A stretch of 64,000 bases of DNA from Streptomyces sp. NBC_00289 (lineage in GTDB: Bacteria > Actinomycetota > Actinomycetes > Streptomycetales > Streptomycetaceae). The stretch spans positions 9,610,001 to 9,674,000 of the forward strand of contig NZ_CP108046.1 of assembly GCF_041435115.1 (NCBI RefSeq). Reading direction: 5' to 3'. The position numbers were made by a program, and so were the translations under genes. Positions 50,719-59,815 of this stretch are shown here, in pieces. The notes below the pieces were generated by a model that saw only the letters and a program-made list of their open reading frames with translations, was not told where the DNA came from and ran no database searches. Each line of letters begins with the position of its first letter. The stretch's first letter is position 1.

Positions 50719-51417
50719 TCAGGTGACAGGTTCCAACCGGACACAGCACCGGCCCGGGCCGGGCGACAGGCAGGCCGCGTACCCAGAAGCGCCCAGCCCC
50801 TGAAGGACACCGCGCAGCAGGTGCAGGTTCATGCCGCACACCGTCTGCGTGTACTCGCGGGCCAGCGCGTGGAAGGGACAGTTGCCCAGCACAATGGCGC
50901 CTTCCTCGGGCCGGGGCTCGAACCCGTACCGCTCCAGCAGGTCGAAAGGACTTCCGTTGCCCGCCTCGCCCAACAGCGTGCCGAGCTCTTCGGCCTTGCG
51001 GTGCAGCACATCCCGTACCGGCTCACCGGTTGCGCCGGATTCCTCCACCGACTGGGCAAGGAGTCGCCCGGCGAGCTCGTAGCGCCGGTCCGGCAGGGTG
51101 ACCGCGATCTGTTTCGCCGAGCGCCGGTACAGCTTGGCCGGCCGGCCCGCCCCCGGACCCGCCCGTCCGCTGCGCCTCTCGTAGACCACGTCGAGCAGGG
51201 ACTCCTCGGCGAGCCGGTCGAGGTGGAAGGCCGCCGTCTGGCGCGCCAGACCGAGCGCGGCGGCTGCCTCGTCCCGGCTGACGGAGCCGGGCTGGCGCAC
51301 CACATGGTCGTACAGCCTCCTGCGCGTCGGCTCATCCAGAGCGGCGATGGCGGAGACGTCGGCGTCGCGTACTTCCTTCGGGTCGTCCACGAACACCAGT
51401 GTAAAACCAACAGCCAT
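50719..51417 (-). CDS. Winged-helix regulator with C-terminal cysteine cluster
   Basis: A 232-residue ArsR/MarR-like regulator. N-terminal HTH (about 25-85; LDEPTRRRLYDHVV, SRDEAAAALGLARQTAAFHLDRL, split at the turn). The C-terminal domain ends with conserved cysteines: NCPFHALAREYTQTVCGMN, then ACLSPGPGRCCVRL (Cys180, Cys194, Cys216, Cys224, Cys225). The overall plan resembles SufR-type iron-sulfur regulators, in which such cysteines hold a cluster. It is divergent from a DoxX-like gene. Its start codon overlaps the -35 box of that gene's predicted promoter. Confidence 0.82.
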   Translation of the reverse strand: MAVGFTLVFVDDPKEVRDADVSAIAALDEPTRRRLYDHVVRQPGSVSRDEAAAALGLARQTAAFHLDRLAEESLLDVVYERRSGRAGPGAGRPAKLYRRSAKQIAVTLPDRRYELAGRLLAQSVEESGATGEPVRDVLHRKAEELGTLLGEAGNGSPFDLLERYGFEPRPEEGAIVLGNCPFHALAREYTQTVCGMNLHLLRGVLQGLGASGYAACLSPGPGRCCVRLEPVT

Positions 51418-51448
51418 TGACTAAAGAAGCGATCCGAGCTTCTATAAG
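51417..51448 (+). promoter_or_regulatory. Predicted DoxX promoter with operator dyad
   Basis: TTGACT at 51417-51422 and TCTATA at 51441-51446 with an 18-nt spacer form a near-consensus promoter. The inverted repeat AGAAGC - GATCCGA - GCTTCT at 51425-51443 fills the spacer and could be the operator of the divergent regulator. Inference. Confidence 0.55.
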
Positions 51449-51483
51449 CAATGAGAGTTGTCGATAGAAGGAGAGGTCGCGCC

Positions 51484-51918
51484 ATGTCCTCCGCAACCAC
51501 AAGCGTCACGTCCGCCAACCCCCGACGTGCGCTGCTCACCGATCCGGGCTATCAGGCGTTCGTGATCCTGCGCACCGCCTTCACGGTGGCGCCGATCCTG
51601 TTCGGGCTGGACAAGTTCGCCAACCTGCTCGTGGACTGGCCCGCCTACCTCGCGCCGTGGATCAACGACCTCGTTCCCGGCAGCGCCCAGGCGGCCATGT
51701 ACGCCGTGGGCGTGATCGAAATCGTGGCAGGCATCGCCGTGGCCCTCGCTCCCCGGTTCGGAGCCTGGCTGGTGGCCGGCTGGCTGGGCGGCATCATCGT
51801 CAACCTCCTGACCATCCCCGACTACTACGACATCGCGCTGCGCGACTTCGGCCTCCTCCTCGGCGCTGTCGCACTCGCCCGCCTCGCCGAGCACTACCAC
51901 GGCAAGCGGGAGCACTGA
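51484..51918 (+). CDS. DoxX-like membrane protein
   Basis: 144 residues from the ATG at 51484 (GAAGGAGAGG site). Four hydrophobic helices: FVILRTAFTVAPILFGLDKFA, AAMYAVGVIEIVAGIAVALA, AWLVAGWLGGIIVNLLTI and FGLLLGAVALARLAEHYHG (boundaries approximate, split). Related to the DoxX/thiosulfate-quinone and membrane-redox families; function unknown. Divergent from a cysteine-rich regulator that probably represses it, so it may be an oxidative or sulfur-stress protein. Confidence 0.85.
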   Translation: MSSATTSVTSANPRRALLTDPGYQAFVILRTAFTVAPILFGLDKFANLLVDWPAYLAPWINDLVPGSAQAAMYAVGVIEIVAGIAVALAPRFGAWLVAGWLGGIIVNLLTIPDYYDIALRDFGLLLGAVALARLAEHYHGKREH

Positions 51919-52405
51919 CCGACGCGACTCAGGCTGATCGCCTCCGGCGGGCGGCCTCTGCAACGGCCGCCCGTCATGGCTCTCAGCCGTAGCCGGAGCC
52001 GATTGGCTTGAGAAGCTTCGGAACCACGAATGGCGAAGGCGGGGCGATGCGCAAACTTCGAACGCGAGTCCGCCACCACCCGGCGCGGCACAACTGGTAG
52101 CGGGCGTCGGGGGCGAAAGAACTGAGGGCGGCAAGAAGCGGCCGTACGGCCGCCGCACTGGTCTGCACGAAGTACCGCTGCCGCCATCGCTGAAGCGATC
52201 CGGGGGAGGACCTGGTACGTCGACCAAGTCCCTGGCCTGGAGGTCGCCGCCCGCATCGGGCTGAGGAGCGTGCCGGGGCCCTTAGGCCGGCCAGGCAGGG
52301 TGCGGCAGAGGAGAATCGAGTCCGTTGAGTAGGACGTCGCATCCGGTCATGACTGGCTCCCGTCGGCCAGGCCGCGCCCCGCCGCGATGATCAGAGTCCT
52401 GCGGG
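51919..52405. other. Intergenic region, possible gene fragment
   Basis: No complete gene. The minus strand from about 52140 to 51983 reads RPLLAALSSFAPDARYQLCR..., ending VVPKLLKPIGSGYG at a stop, which looks like a genuine coding tail but has no recognisable family or good start. The plus strand near 52190-52260 reads TWYVDQVPGLEVAARIG, also protein-like. These may be remnants of lost genes. Confidence 0.35.
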
Positions 52406-53107
52406 TCACTTGCCGGTATCCAGACGGAGGGCGAGGTCGTGGGCGGTGGCGCTGGTGAGGTCCCCGACGAAGGCCCCGACGATTTCGAGACGGCCGCCGG
52501 TGATCGAGGAGGTCACGCTGGGGTTGCCCCAGAGCTTGCCGTCGATGACGATGGCGAATCCGTTGCGCGGGGACGGTGCCGCGGCGATGGAGCCGGTGAG
52601 GGCGGCGAAACGGCCGCGGTCGGCGGAGCTGAGAGTCACCTCGACCTGCCAGGTGCCGTCGATGGCGCTTTTGGCAGCCTTCGCGGAGGTGACACGGACG
52701 TCGGTCATGCCCCTGGCCCGGTCGGCGTGAATGCAGAACGCCGGGTGGCTCGCGCTCGCGAGCACGGTGTAGCCGCCGCTGCCGTGGGTGCAGCCGGACT
52801 CCGTGGACGAGGTGACCGGCAGGATGGAGATCAGGGCCACCTTCTCGGTGTTCCCCGTGCCCGATGCGGCGGGCTGAACCACGTGCGCGCGCTGGGTCGT
52901 GCCGTCCGCGACGGCGACTGCGGTGGTGGCGACCACGGCGGCGGCGACGATGCCGGCCCCCGCGCGGGCCAGCCGCTGCCGCCGCCGGGCGACCTGCAAT
53001 GCGCCGTCGGCCAGGCCGACCAGATAGGGACCGGCGGCATTACCGCCGCTCTCCTGGACATGGGCGTGCAAGGCGCCGTGCAGCGGGTGTTCGGTCGAGT
53101 CGTTCAT
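52406..53107 (-). CDS. Membrane protein with SecDF P1-head domain (sigma-factor partner)
   Basis: 233 residues from the ATG at 53107. Cytosolic N-terminus (about 1-42), one transmembrane helix (about 44-66, ARAGAGIVAAAVVATTAVAV), then an exported domain. Its C-terminal half (about 145-233; WQVEVTLSSADRGRFAALTG, FAIVIDGKLWGNPSV, GGRLEIVGAFVGDLTSATAHDLALRL, split) matches the P1 head of SecD. Here it is a free extracytoplasmic domain and not part of the Sec channel. It overlaps the SigE-type factor by four bases, so it is probably an anti-sigma-like regulator. Confidence 0.8.
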   Translation of the reverse strand: MNDSTEHPLHGALHAHVQESGGNAAGPYLVGLADGALQVARRRQRLARAGAGIVAAAVVATTAVAVADGTTQRAHVVQPAASGTGNTEKVALISILPVTSSTESGCTHGSGGYTVLASASHPAFCIHADRARGMTDVRVTSAKAAKSAIDGTWQVEVTLSSADRGRFAALTGSIAAAPSPRNGFAIVIDGKLWGNPSVTSSITGGRLEIVGAFVGDLTSATAHDLALRLDTGK

Positions 53108-53652
53108 GCGATGACGCCCCTTCCGGAGGCAGAGGAGGAGGTGGTAGCCGACGGTTCTGCCTCGGCGAAGGCGGCGCGCAGGGAGGCCAGGGCCTTGTGG
53201 GTCTGGCTGCGGACCGTCCCCTGGGCGACGCCCAGGATCGCGGCGATCTCGGGGTCCGGCAGGTCCTCGAAGTAGCGCAGCACGATCACCGCGCGCTGGC
53301 GTTTGGGCAGCCGCCGCAGCGCGGCCATGATGTCCTGCCGCTGGACCACGGTGTCGGCCCAGTCGGCGGCCTGCCCGGACGAGTCCGGCAGCGTGTCGGT
53401 GACCGTCTCCTTCCCCCAACTGAGCAGGCGGAAGCGGTCCACCTGCGCGTGGTAGATCGCCCGGCGCACATAGGTCTCCGGCTGCTGCCGGTCACGCAGC
53501 CGCGACCAGCGCCGGGCGGTGGACGCGAGCGCGGTCTGGAGCAGGTCGCGGCCCTGCTCCCAGTCCCCGGTCAGCAAATAGGCCGTGTGCAGCAGCGATC
53601 TCGACCGCGCCGCCACGAACTCCCGGAACTCGCGTTCCTCGTCGGCGTTCAA
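53104..53652 (-). CDS. SigE family ECF sigma factor
   Basis: 182 residues from a TTG at 53652, chosen because GGGAGGG lies six bases upstream and the next in-frame codons give the family N-terminus (NADEEREFREFVAARSRSLL, split). Region 2: LLTGDWEQGRDLLQTALAS and YVRRAIYHAQVDRFR. Region 4: LPKRQRAVIVLRYFEDLPDPEIAAILGVAQGTVRSQTHKAL (split at the HTH). TIGR02983-like SigE subgroup. Translationally coupled (ATGA) to the SecDF-head membrane protein. Confidence 0.88.
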   Translation of the reverse strand: MNADEEREFREFVAARSRSLLHTAYLLTGDWEQGRDLLQTALASTARRWSRLRDRQQPETYVRRAIYHAQVDRFRLLSWGKETVTDTLPDSSGQAADWADTVVQRQDIMAALRRLPKRQRAVIVLRYFEDLPDPEIAAILGVAQGTVRSQTHKALASLRAAFAEAEPSATTSSSASGRGVIA

Positions 53653-54257
53653 AGTGCCCTCCCTCGTTCCCCCGTAAAGACGGGTGCGGCAGGGTGTTCG
53701 ACTGCCTTGCCGGTCGGACTTTCTCGACCACGACGCTGCCAGGCTCCTCACGCGGAGCGCCGTCGCGGTTCACGCGACCTGTCCTGTCGCTCGACCAGGA
53801 CACCGTTCTTTGACCTGGCGCCTGGACACGGAGGCCCCCAAACGATGTCCTCGGCCTCGAAGTCGTCCCGCACCTCGGGCAGTTGGCGCCGCGAGGTGCG
53901 CGTAGAAGTCGGCCGGGCATGAGTCGACCAAAGGGGCCAGGGGAGGGGAGGCTGAGGGTGACCTACTCAGGCCGACGCCTGAGCACCAAGTTCACCAGCG
54001 ACCGTGGGGAGGCCGTGCGCGGACGGGGCGCTCTTGGGCCAGTGAGAGCGACGGCTGGTGCGGGCCGTGCCCACAGACGGAGCGCGCGCCCGGGGCCGAA
54101 GCGAGCGTGTCGCGCGCGGGCTAGAGAGACCGCCGCCCGCGAGGGCGCGCGTACGAATTCTTGCGCCTGATCCTCCCGGCGTAGGGGCCGGACGGAGAAC
54201 CCCCTGCTGTGCACGTCGCGGCGAGGGGATCAGTCGTGCACGGCTTAAGGTTCCTAC
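53653..54257. other. Intergenic region with small hairpin
   Basis: Contains the promoter of the sigma factor on the minus strand. A 7-bp perfect hairpin CTCAGGC-CGAC-GCCTGAG lies at 53966-53983. Open frames here are short and Arg-rich; none is supported as a gene. Confidence 0.4.
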
Positions 54258-54494
54258 GTGTCACACACCTTCGAAGAACTCGTGGAGAAGCAACGCGCCG
54301 CCGACCAGATGCACGCGACCGCCCAAGCCCTACGCGGCCAAGGCGACCCGCCCGCACACGAGACCGCATGGCAGGCATGGCGCGACCTCGCCCAAGACGT
54401 GCAGGCCGCAGTCACCGAGCACGCGAAAGAGCAGGGCACGATGCGGGCCGGCGTGGAGCTTGAGGTGAAGCAGGCGGTCCGGCGTACCGAGTAG
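54258..54494 (+). CDS. Small helical hypothetical protein
   Basis: 78 residues from a GTG at 54258. Helical throughout (HTFEELVEKQRAADQMHATAQAL; TAWQAWRDLAQDVQAAVTEHA; VELEVKQAVRR), of a type common in Streptomyces accessory DNA beside plasmid or phage-like loci. No domain known. Its stop abuts the truncated MMPL fragment, so the C-terminus may be affected by the rearrangement. Confidence 0.55.
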   Translation: MSHTFEELVEKQRAADQMHATAQALRGQGDPPAHETAWQAWRDLAQDVQAAVTEHAKEQGTMRAGVELEVKQAVRRTE

Positions 54495-54502
54495 CGAGCA
54501 CG

Positions 54503-54676
54503 CGGCGAGCCCGATCAGTTCGGCCGCCTTGCTGGCGGCCTTGTCGGCGACGGCGTTGCCGCCCAGGCTCACGGTGAGGCCGGCCTCCTCGCCCTGCTCG
54601 ACGACAGCGGCCTGGACGTCGTGCGTGGCGTCACTGACGCCGGCCTCTGCGACGTTGTACGTCACGCCCGCGAAGC
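54503..54676 (-). pseudogene. MMPL transporter internal fragment
   Basis: The minus strand reads FAGVTYNVAEAGVSDATHDV, AGLTVSLGGNAVADKAASKA and AELIGLAA. This is the extracytoplasmic loop and the start of the following helix of an MMPL family exporter (residues around 150-210 in intact copies). Homology stops abruptly at both ends. Only about 58 codons remain. Confidence 0.65.
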
Positions 54677-54682
54677 CGATGA

Positions 54683-55204
54683 CGCCTGGACCGCATCGCC
54701 CCGGCCGTCGTCTCCCACGCCGTCGCCCTCGATCACGCCACCCTCGACACCTCCGCCGTCGCCGGCGGCCCCGAGGACCGGCTCACCGCTCCCGAGGCCC
54801 TCACCCCCTGGTCGATGACGTCAGCGTGGCCCGGCGGGTACATCGCCTCTCTGAACGTCCGCCCGCTCGCGGCACCCGAGCCCGGCCGGGCGACCGCCTG
54901 GGTCTCCACTCGCCTCGACCTCGTCGCCGCCGAGCCCAGCAGCCCACTCGCGTCCTACATCGCCCTCGTGGACACCGCCAACGGCATCGCCGTACGACAG
55001 TCGCCCACCGCCTGGATGTTCCCCAACGTCGACCTGACCGTCCACCTCCACCGCCAGCCCGAAGGAGGCTGGACCGGCCTGGACACCACGGTCACCTTCG
55101 GCCCCACCGGCCAAGGCCTCACCAGCACCGTCCTGCACGACATCAACGGCCCGGTCGGACACGCACAGCAGATCCTCACCGTCCGCCCCATGCCCCACCA
55201 CTGA
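54683..55204 (+). pseudogene. 5'-truncated acyl-CoA thioesterase family gene
   Basis: The frame RLDRIAPAVVSHAVALDHAT...WSMTSAWPGGYIASLNVRP...ATAWVSTRLDLVAAEPSSPLASYIALVDTANG...HDINGPVGHAQQILTVRP (blocks given apart) is the C-terminal two thirds of a double-hotdog thioesterase family protein. An in-frame TGA lies just upstream of 54683, no early start codon exists, and the first ATG is at 54815. The intact gene would begin where MMPL sequence now lies. It probably no longer makes a full enzyme. Confidence 0.7.
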
Positions 55205-55405
55205 TCTCGGGCCAAGAGCCCCCAACTCGCCCGTCGACGGGGCGAACGACCCGGTGGCCAGGCACGGCCGACGGCGAGATGGCAGTGACGACCTCGAACT
55301 CGGTTTCGTCGCGCGCCCCATGTACGAGCACCAATCCCGGGCCAAGAGGGAAACCCGCGGGCCCCAACCGGTTCACCTGCGCTGATGTGCGGTGAGCTGG
55401 GCAGT

Positions 55406-55915
55406 CTATGTCGGCGCTGGGGAAGTGAGCGGGGTGAGTTGGTGGATGTCGTGGCGGAGGCGTAGGGCCGCGATCTCGGCTTGGTCCGGCGGCCCCGAGG
55501 CGCTCAGAAGGTCGGTGAGTTCCTGGAGGTAGGTCTCGTGCCCGGCCGGGGACACGAGGAAGAGCATCCGGGCGGGTTCGGCGCCGGGATTGGAGAATGC
55601 GTGAGGGCATCCGACGGGTACGAACATGAAGCTCCCGGGACCGCCCCGCATCACCTTCGCGCCGGTCTCGGACTCCCAGGAGCGCCAGTCGCCGGTGGGC
55701 TGGGGGGTGGGGTGGAAGGCGAGGAGGTCGAGTTCGCCCGCGAGGACGTAGAACACCTCCTCGGCCTGGTGGTGCAGGTGCGCTCCGACATCGAAGCCCG
55801 GCGCGACCTCGGCCTCGAACGTCGACCAGGTCGTCGACTGTTCAGCACCCGCCTTCATGGTCATGGTCTGGATCCGGCGGCCGCCACCGGGCGGCAGCAG
55901 CAGTCCATCGGTCAT
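55406..55915 (-). CDS. Cupin domain protein
   Basis: A 169-residue single cupin. Motif 1: HLHHQAEEVFYVLAGELDLL, with two His ahead of the Glu metal-site positions. Motif 2: FVPVGCPHAFSNPG, with the last His. Preceded by a short N-terminal arm and followed by a helix (about 135-165). Metal-binding small enzyme or sensor; the substrate is unknown. It lies among truncated genes but is intact. Confidence 0.82.
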   Translation of the reverse strand: MTDGLLLPPGGGRRIQTMTMKAGAEQSTTWSTFEAEVAPGFDVGAHLHHQAEEVFYVLAGELDLLAFHPTPQPTGDWRSWESETGAKVMRGGPGSFMFVPVGCPHAFSNPGAEPARMLFLVSPAGHETYLQELTDLLSASGPPDQAEIAALRLRHDIHQLTPLTSPAPT

Positions 55916-55934
55916 GTGTCCTCGTTTCCGGGGT

Positions 55935-56268
55935 TCAGGGCTTCCATCCGGTCCTGCGCAACCAGGTGCCGAGGTTCATCAGGCCGGGGTGGTGTTCCCG
56001 CAGGGCTGAGATGTCGGGCGGGCCTGCTGGTCGCTCGTTGAAGAACGCGAACATCTGGGCGAGCTGTTCGTCGAAGGCTCGTATCTGCTCGACGGGCACC
56101 TGACGCAGCCGTGCCGGCAGGCCGCAGTGGCGGCCGAACGTCTCGGCGATCTCCGGAGGCGTCAGGACGTCACCGGCGATCTCGACGGTCCGGCCGAGGA
56201 AGTCCTCGGACCGGTCGAAGGCGATCGCGGCGAACGCGCCGATGTCGCGTACCGCGATCAGTGGGCGA
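55935..56268 (-). pseudogene. 5'-truncated NmrA/HSCARG-like gene
   Basis: The minus strand encodes PLIAVRDIGAFAAIAFDRSE, RTVEIAGDVLTPPEIAETFG and PDISALREHHPGLMNLGTWL, to a stop at 55935. These are the C-terminal part of an NmrA-type NAD(P)-binding regulator/reductase. The N-terminal Rossmann half is missing. Homology ends near 56268, exactly where the LuxR/AAA fragment on the other strand begins. Confidence 0.7.
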
Positions 56269-58813
56269 GCGCGCGAGAGAGCGCGGTTTCGTGTCCTTGG
56301 CCGGCCGCAGCGTGGAGTTCGACCGGGCTCCCTACGGTGCGTTCGTGGACGCCCTGGACGACCATCTCGGTCATGTGGACTTGCTTGGGCTACGGCCTGA
56401 TGGGTCACTGCCCGGCGCGTTCGCCCTGCTGAGTTCGGTCTTTCCCGCGCTCTGTGATCGTTTCCCGACCGGGCCGGATCCGGTGGCGGTCGAACGGTAC
56501 TGGTTCCACCGGGCGGTGCGAATGTTGCTGGAGACGCTGAGTGCGGACGGCGGGCTCGTGCTCAGCCTGGACGACCTGCAGTGGACGGACGACGGTACAG
56601 CCGAGCTGATCGACCATCTGGTACGGCATCCGCCGAGGACACCGCTGCTGCTCGCCCTCGCCTACCGTCCCCGTCAGGCCCCGTCGCGACTGGCTGCGGC
56701 GCTGGCCCGGGCGGGAACGGACGGAAGGGTGGCCAGGGTCGAGTTGGGTCCGCTGTCTCCGGCCGAGGGAGCGGAGCTGTGCGGGGCCAGGACGGATCAC
56801 TGGCGTTTCCGACGGCTGTACGAGGCCAGCGGCGGCAACCCCTTCTACCTGGAGGCGCTGGCCCGAAGCGCCGGGAACGAAAGCCCGCCGGCGGTGCCGG
56901 CCGTCTCGTCACCTGTCGCGGGCGATCTCCCGCAGTCGGTGCGGGCCGCGCTGCTGGAGGAGCTGGGAGGTCTGTCGGCCGCTGCGAGGGTCTGTACACA
57001 GGCGGCCGCGGTGCTCGGCGACTCATTTGAAGCCGACATGGTGGCAGTCGTGGCCCAGACCGGTGAGGCACAGGCCCTTGCCGCCCTGGACGAGGTCGCG
57101 GAGCGGGACCTCGTACGCCAGGTCGGCTCCACGCGCCAGTTCCGGTTCCGCCATCCGCTGGTGCGGGCAGCGGTGTACCAGGCGGCGGGCGCCGGCTGGC
57201 GGATCGAGGCGCACACCCGGGCCGCGGACGGCCTGGCTCTGCACGGCGCACCGCTGTCCGTCCAGGCGTCGCACGTTCAGCGTTCGGCGCGCGTGGGAGA
57301 CGAACACGCCGTCGACGTACTTGTACGGGCCGCCCGTCAGGTGTTGACGATCGCACCGGCCACCGCCGCGCACTGGACACAGGACGCCCTGCGGTTGCTC
57401 GGCGAGCGGAGTCGACTGCGGCCCGAACTGTGGCTCCAGCAGGCCGATGCGCTGGGCATGGCCGGACGACTGCTGGAAAGTCGCGCCATCCTGCGCACGG
57501 CCGCCACCCTCCTGCCCGCGCGGGACCGGGGCCGGCGGGCCCGGGTGACTGCCCTACGAGCCACCATGGAGTGGGCGCTCGGCCGGTACGACGAGGCCAC
57601 GGCTCTGCTGCTGCGGGAGTTGGCGGACCACGAGGGCCAACTGCTGCCTGAGACCGCCCCTTTGGAGTTGGGTGTCGCGGTGGTGGCGCTTCGTCGGAAC
57701 GACTTTTCCACGGCGATCGATTGGGGCGAACGCGCGTTGCGTTCGGCGGAACGTATCGGCGACCTGCCGCAGACCACCGCGGTCCGCGCTCTCCTGGCCC
57801 TGGCGCATACCTTCGCGGGCGACGCCCGGGCGGCCGACCACCTCGACCCCGTGGTGGAAGTGCTCGACGACACCGACGACCAGGAACTGGCCGGGCAGAT
57901 GGACACGCTCGTCATGACGGGCTGGACGGAGATGCTCCACGGACGCTACGACCCCGCACTGCGCCATCTCCGCCGAGGCCTGGACGTGTCCCGCCGCACC
58001 GGCCAGAGCCTGGTGCTCGCCGATCTCTTCGCCGCGTCCGCCTACGCCTACCTGTGGCTCGGACGCCTGGACGAGGCGGCGGCCTACGCCGACGACGCCC
58101 TGGAGGCGGCGTCACTCGTCGGCAGCAGCGAGCCGCGCTCGTTGGCCGAGGTGGTGAGTGCGGCAGTCCTGATGTGGCGGGGAGACTTCGTCGGAGCGCT
58201 GAAGATCTGTGAGGAGTCACTCTCCTCGGCCGGCACCGCACCGGGCGCACACCGGTCGGCGATGGTCGGGATGCTCGGCCAGACGCTGCTGCTCAACGGC
58301 GATCCGGAGGGCTGTGTCAGCAAGGTGCTCGAAGCGGGCGGCGGCCCGCACCTGCTCGGGTTCGAGGCCCCGGTCCGCCCGATGTGGTTCCGGCTGCTGG
58401 CTGTCGCGGAACTGGCCCTGGGTGACGTGAGGGCTGCCGAGATGTGGGCCGACCGAGCAGCCGCTGCCGTGGGGCTCGACCTGCTGCCCGGCCGGCGCGG
58501 TTTCGCGTTGCTGGCCCGCGCCGAGGTACAACTCGCCCGGCAGAACCCGGCGGCGGGTTTCACCGCGTGCCAGTCCGCTGCCGAGTTTCGCGCGGCCCGG
58601 ATGCCCCTCAACGAGGCCGTGGCCCGGCTGACCGCCGCTACCGCACTGTCCGCCTCCGGCCACCAGACCGAAGCACTCGCCGAGTTGGAACAGGTGAAGA
58701 CCTTGGCGGATACCTGCGGGACCCTCGCCCTGTCCGAATTGGCTGATCACGAACACCACCGAATCACCGTCCGGACCCCGCCTCCGACAGCTGGTACGAC
58801 ACCCGGCACATGA
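56261..58813 (+). pseudogene. LuxR/LAL-type AAA regulator, truncated at both ends
   Basis: About 850 codons from a GTG at 56261 (or GTG 56291). The sequence starts after the Walker A site of a LuxR-type AAA regulator: SLAGRSVEFDRAPYGAFVDAL then Walker B LVLSLDDLQWTDD, sensor segments and TPR-like helical repeats to the end. No P-loop (GxxGxGK[ST]) precedes it, and no LuxR HTH follows before the stop at 58813. So the ATPase and DNA-binding functions are probably lost, although the frame is open throughout. Left end coincides with the NmrA fragment. Confidence 0.7.
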
Positions 58814-58900
58814 GGTTCCCGAACAGCAGAGTGAGTTTGCGGCCCGGCGACTACGCAGAAGCCCTGGAAGGTCAGTACGGGGCGGTATTTCCTGAGCTTC

Positions 58901-59485
58901 TCAGGGGCGCCGCAGGGCGTAGGTGTTCCAGAGTTCGCCGGCGAAGAAGCGGCCGAAGCGAGTGAGTGCCGCGGTGCCGTGCGGGCCCGTTGTGCGGAAC
59001 GTGGTGAGCAGACGGGCGAGATCGGTGGCGTCGAGATTCGCCGTCCCCGTGCCCAGTATGTCGGCGTCGGTCCCGCCCGGTTCGTGGACGTGTCCGTTCA
59101 GGACGCGGAAGGCCAGCCTGGTCGTGTCGGTCCACAGGCGGGCCGGGGAGCCGGGTGCCAGGTCCTTGCGGCCGGCCAGGGTGCGGGGGTGACCGTCGGC
59201 GTCGGTGAAGTGGAGCCGGTAGCGCATCGTGCCGCGGCCGTCCGCGAACAGGCGCACGCTGCCGTGCAGGACGGGACGGCGCCCTCCGAAGGAGGGGCTG
59301 TCGATCCAGCCGTCCGCGCGCGCCTCGTGGACCGGTTCCTCCAGGAAGACGTCCACGTCGTCGGCCGTGACGGTGAGCCGGAACGCGAACGGTTCGGTCC
59401 GGGTCCCGCCCACACCGGGTGCGTAGCGTCCGCGCAGTTCCTCCGTGAACTGCAGAGAGGTGCGGCGGGGGTACGTGCGGTACGC
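58901..59485 (-). pseudogene. Cholesterol-oxidase-associated domain protein, frame-disrupted start
   Basis: The frame reads TYPRRTSLQFTEELRGRY, then FAFRLTVTADDVDVFLEEPV, ARADGWIDSPSFGGRRPVLH, TMRYRLHFTDADGHP and RFGRFFAGELWNTYALRRP to a stop at 58901. This is the TSLQFTEE-type domain usually found with GMC cholesterol oxidases, sometimes as a separate protein. The ATG that overlaps the GMC stop (59495) is in a different frame, so a small frameshift near 59465-59490 seems to have cut off the normal start. From the GTG at 59413 a shorter 170-residue protein could still be made. Confidence 0.65.
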
Positions 59486-59491
59486 GACCGT

Positions 59492-59815
59492 TCATGGAGT
59501 GGCGGGCCGGTGCTCCAGCAGGCGGGTGCACATACGGTCGGCCAAGGCCGCGATGGTGAGGGCCGGGTTGGGGCCCACCGGGCCGGGCATCGCCGCGCCG
59601 TCCGCGACGTACAGGCCCGGGTGGCCGAAGACCTCGCCGTAAGGATCGCAGACCCCGGTGCCAGGGTGCCGGCCGATGGGGGCGCCGCCGAGCGGGTGCA
59701 CCGTCAGGACGCGTCCCCGGTGCCAGAGCGGATGGTCGGCGTATCCGCCGCCGAGCGCGCCGGCGATCTGCCCCATGAGTGTGCGCGTCCGCTCGAACTG
59801 GGCCGCGCTGCCGCC
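59492..59815 (-). pseudogene. GMC oxidase C-terminal fragment
   Basis: The frame reads AAQFERTRTLMGQIAGALGG, WHRGRVLTVHPLGGAPIGRH and ADGAAMPGPVGPNPALTIAA, to a stop at 59492. This is the C-terminal third of a GMC family (cholesterol-oxidase type) flavoenzyme, including the conserved active-site region VHPLGGxPxG. FAD-binding and N-terminal parts are absent. It joins the hydrolase fragment below in a different frame. Confidence 0.75.

Noticed and set aside
50297..50803. 168-codon plus-strand frame
   Set aside because: Ser/Arg/Pro-rich, no start context, and it runs antisense into the cysteine-rich regulator gene.
53883..54170. 95-codon plus-strand frame
   Set aside because: Arg/Ala-rich composition throughout with no homology pattern; probably non-coding.
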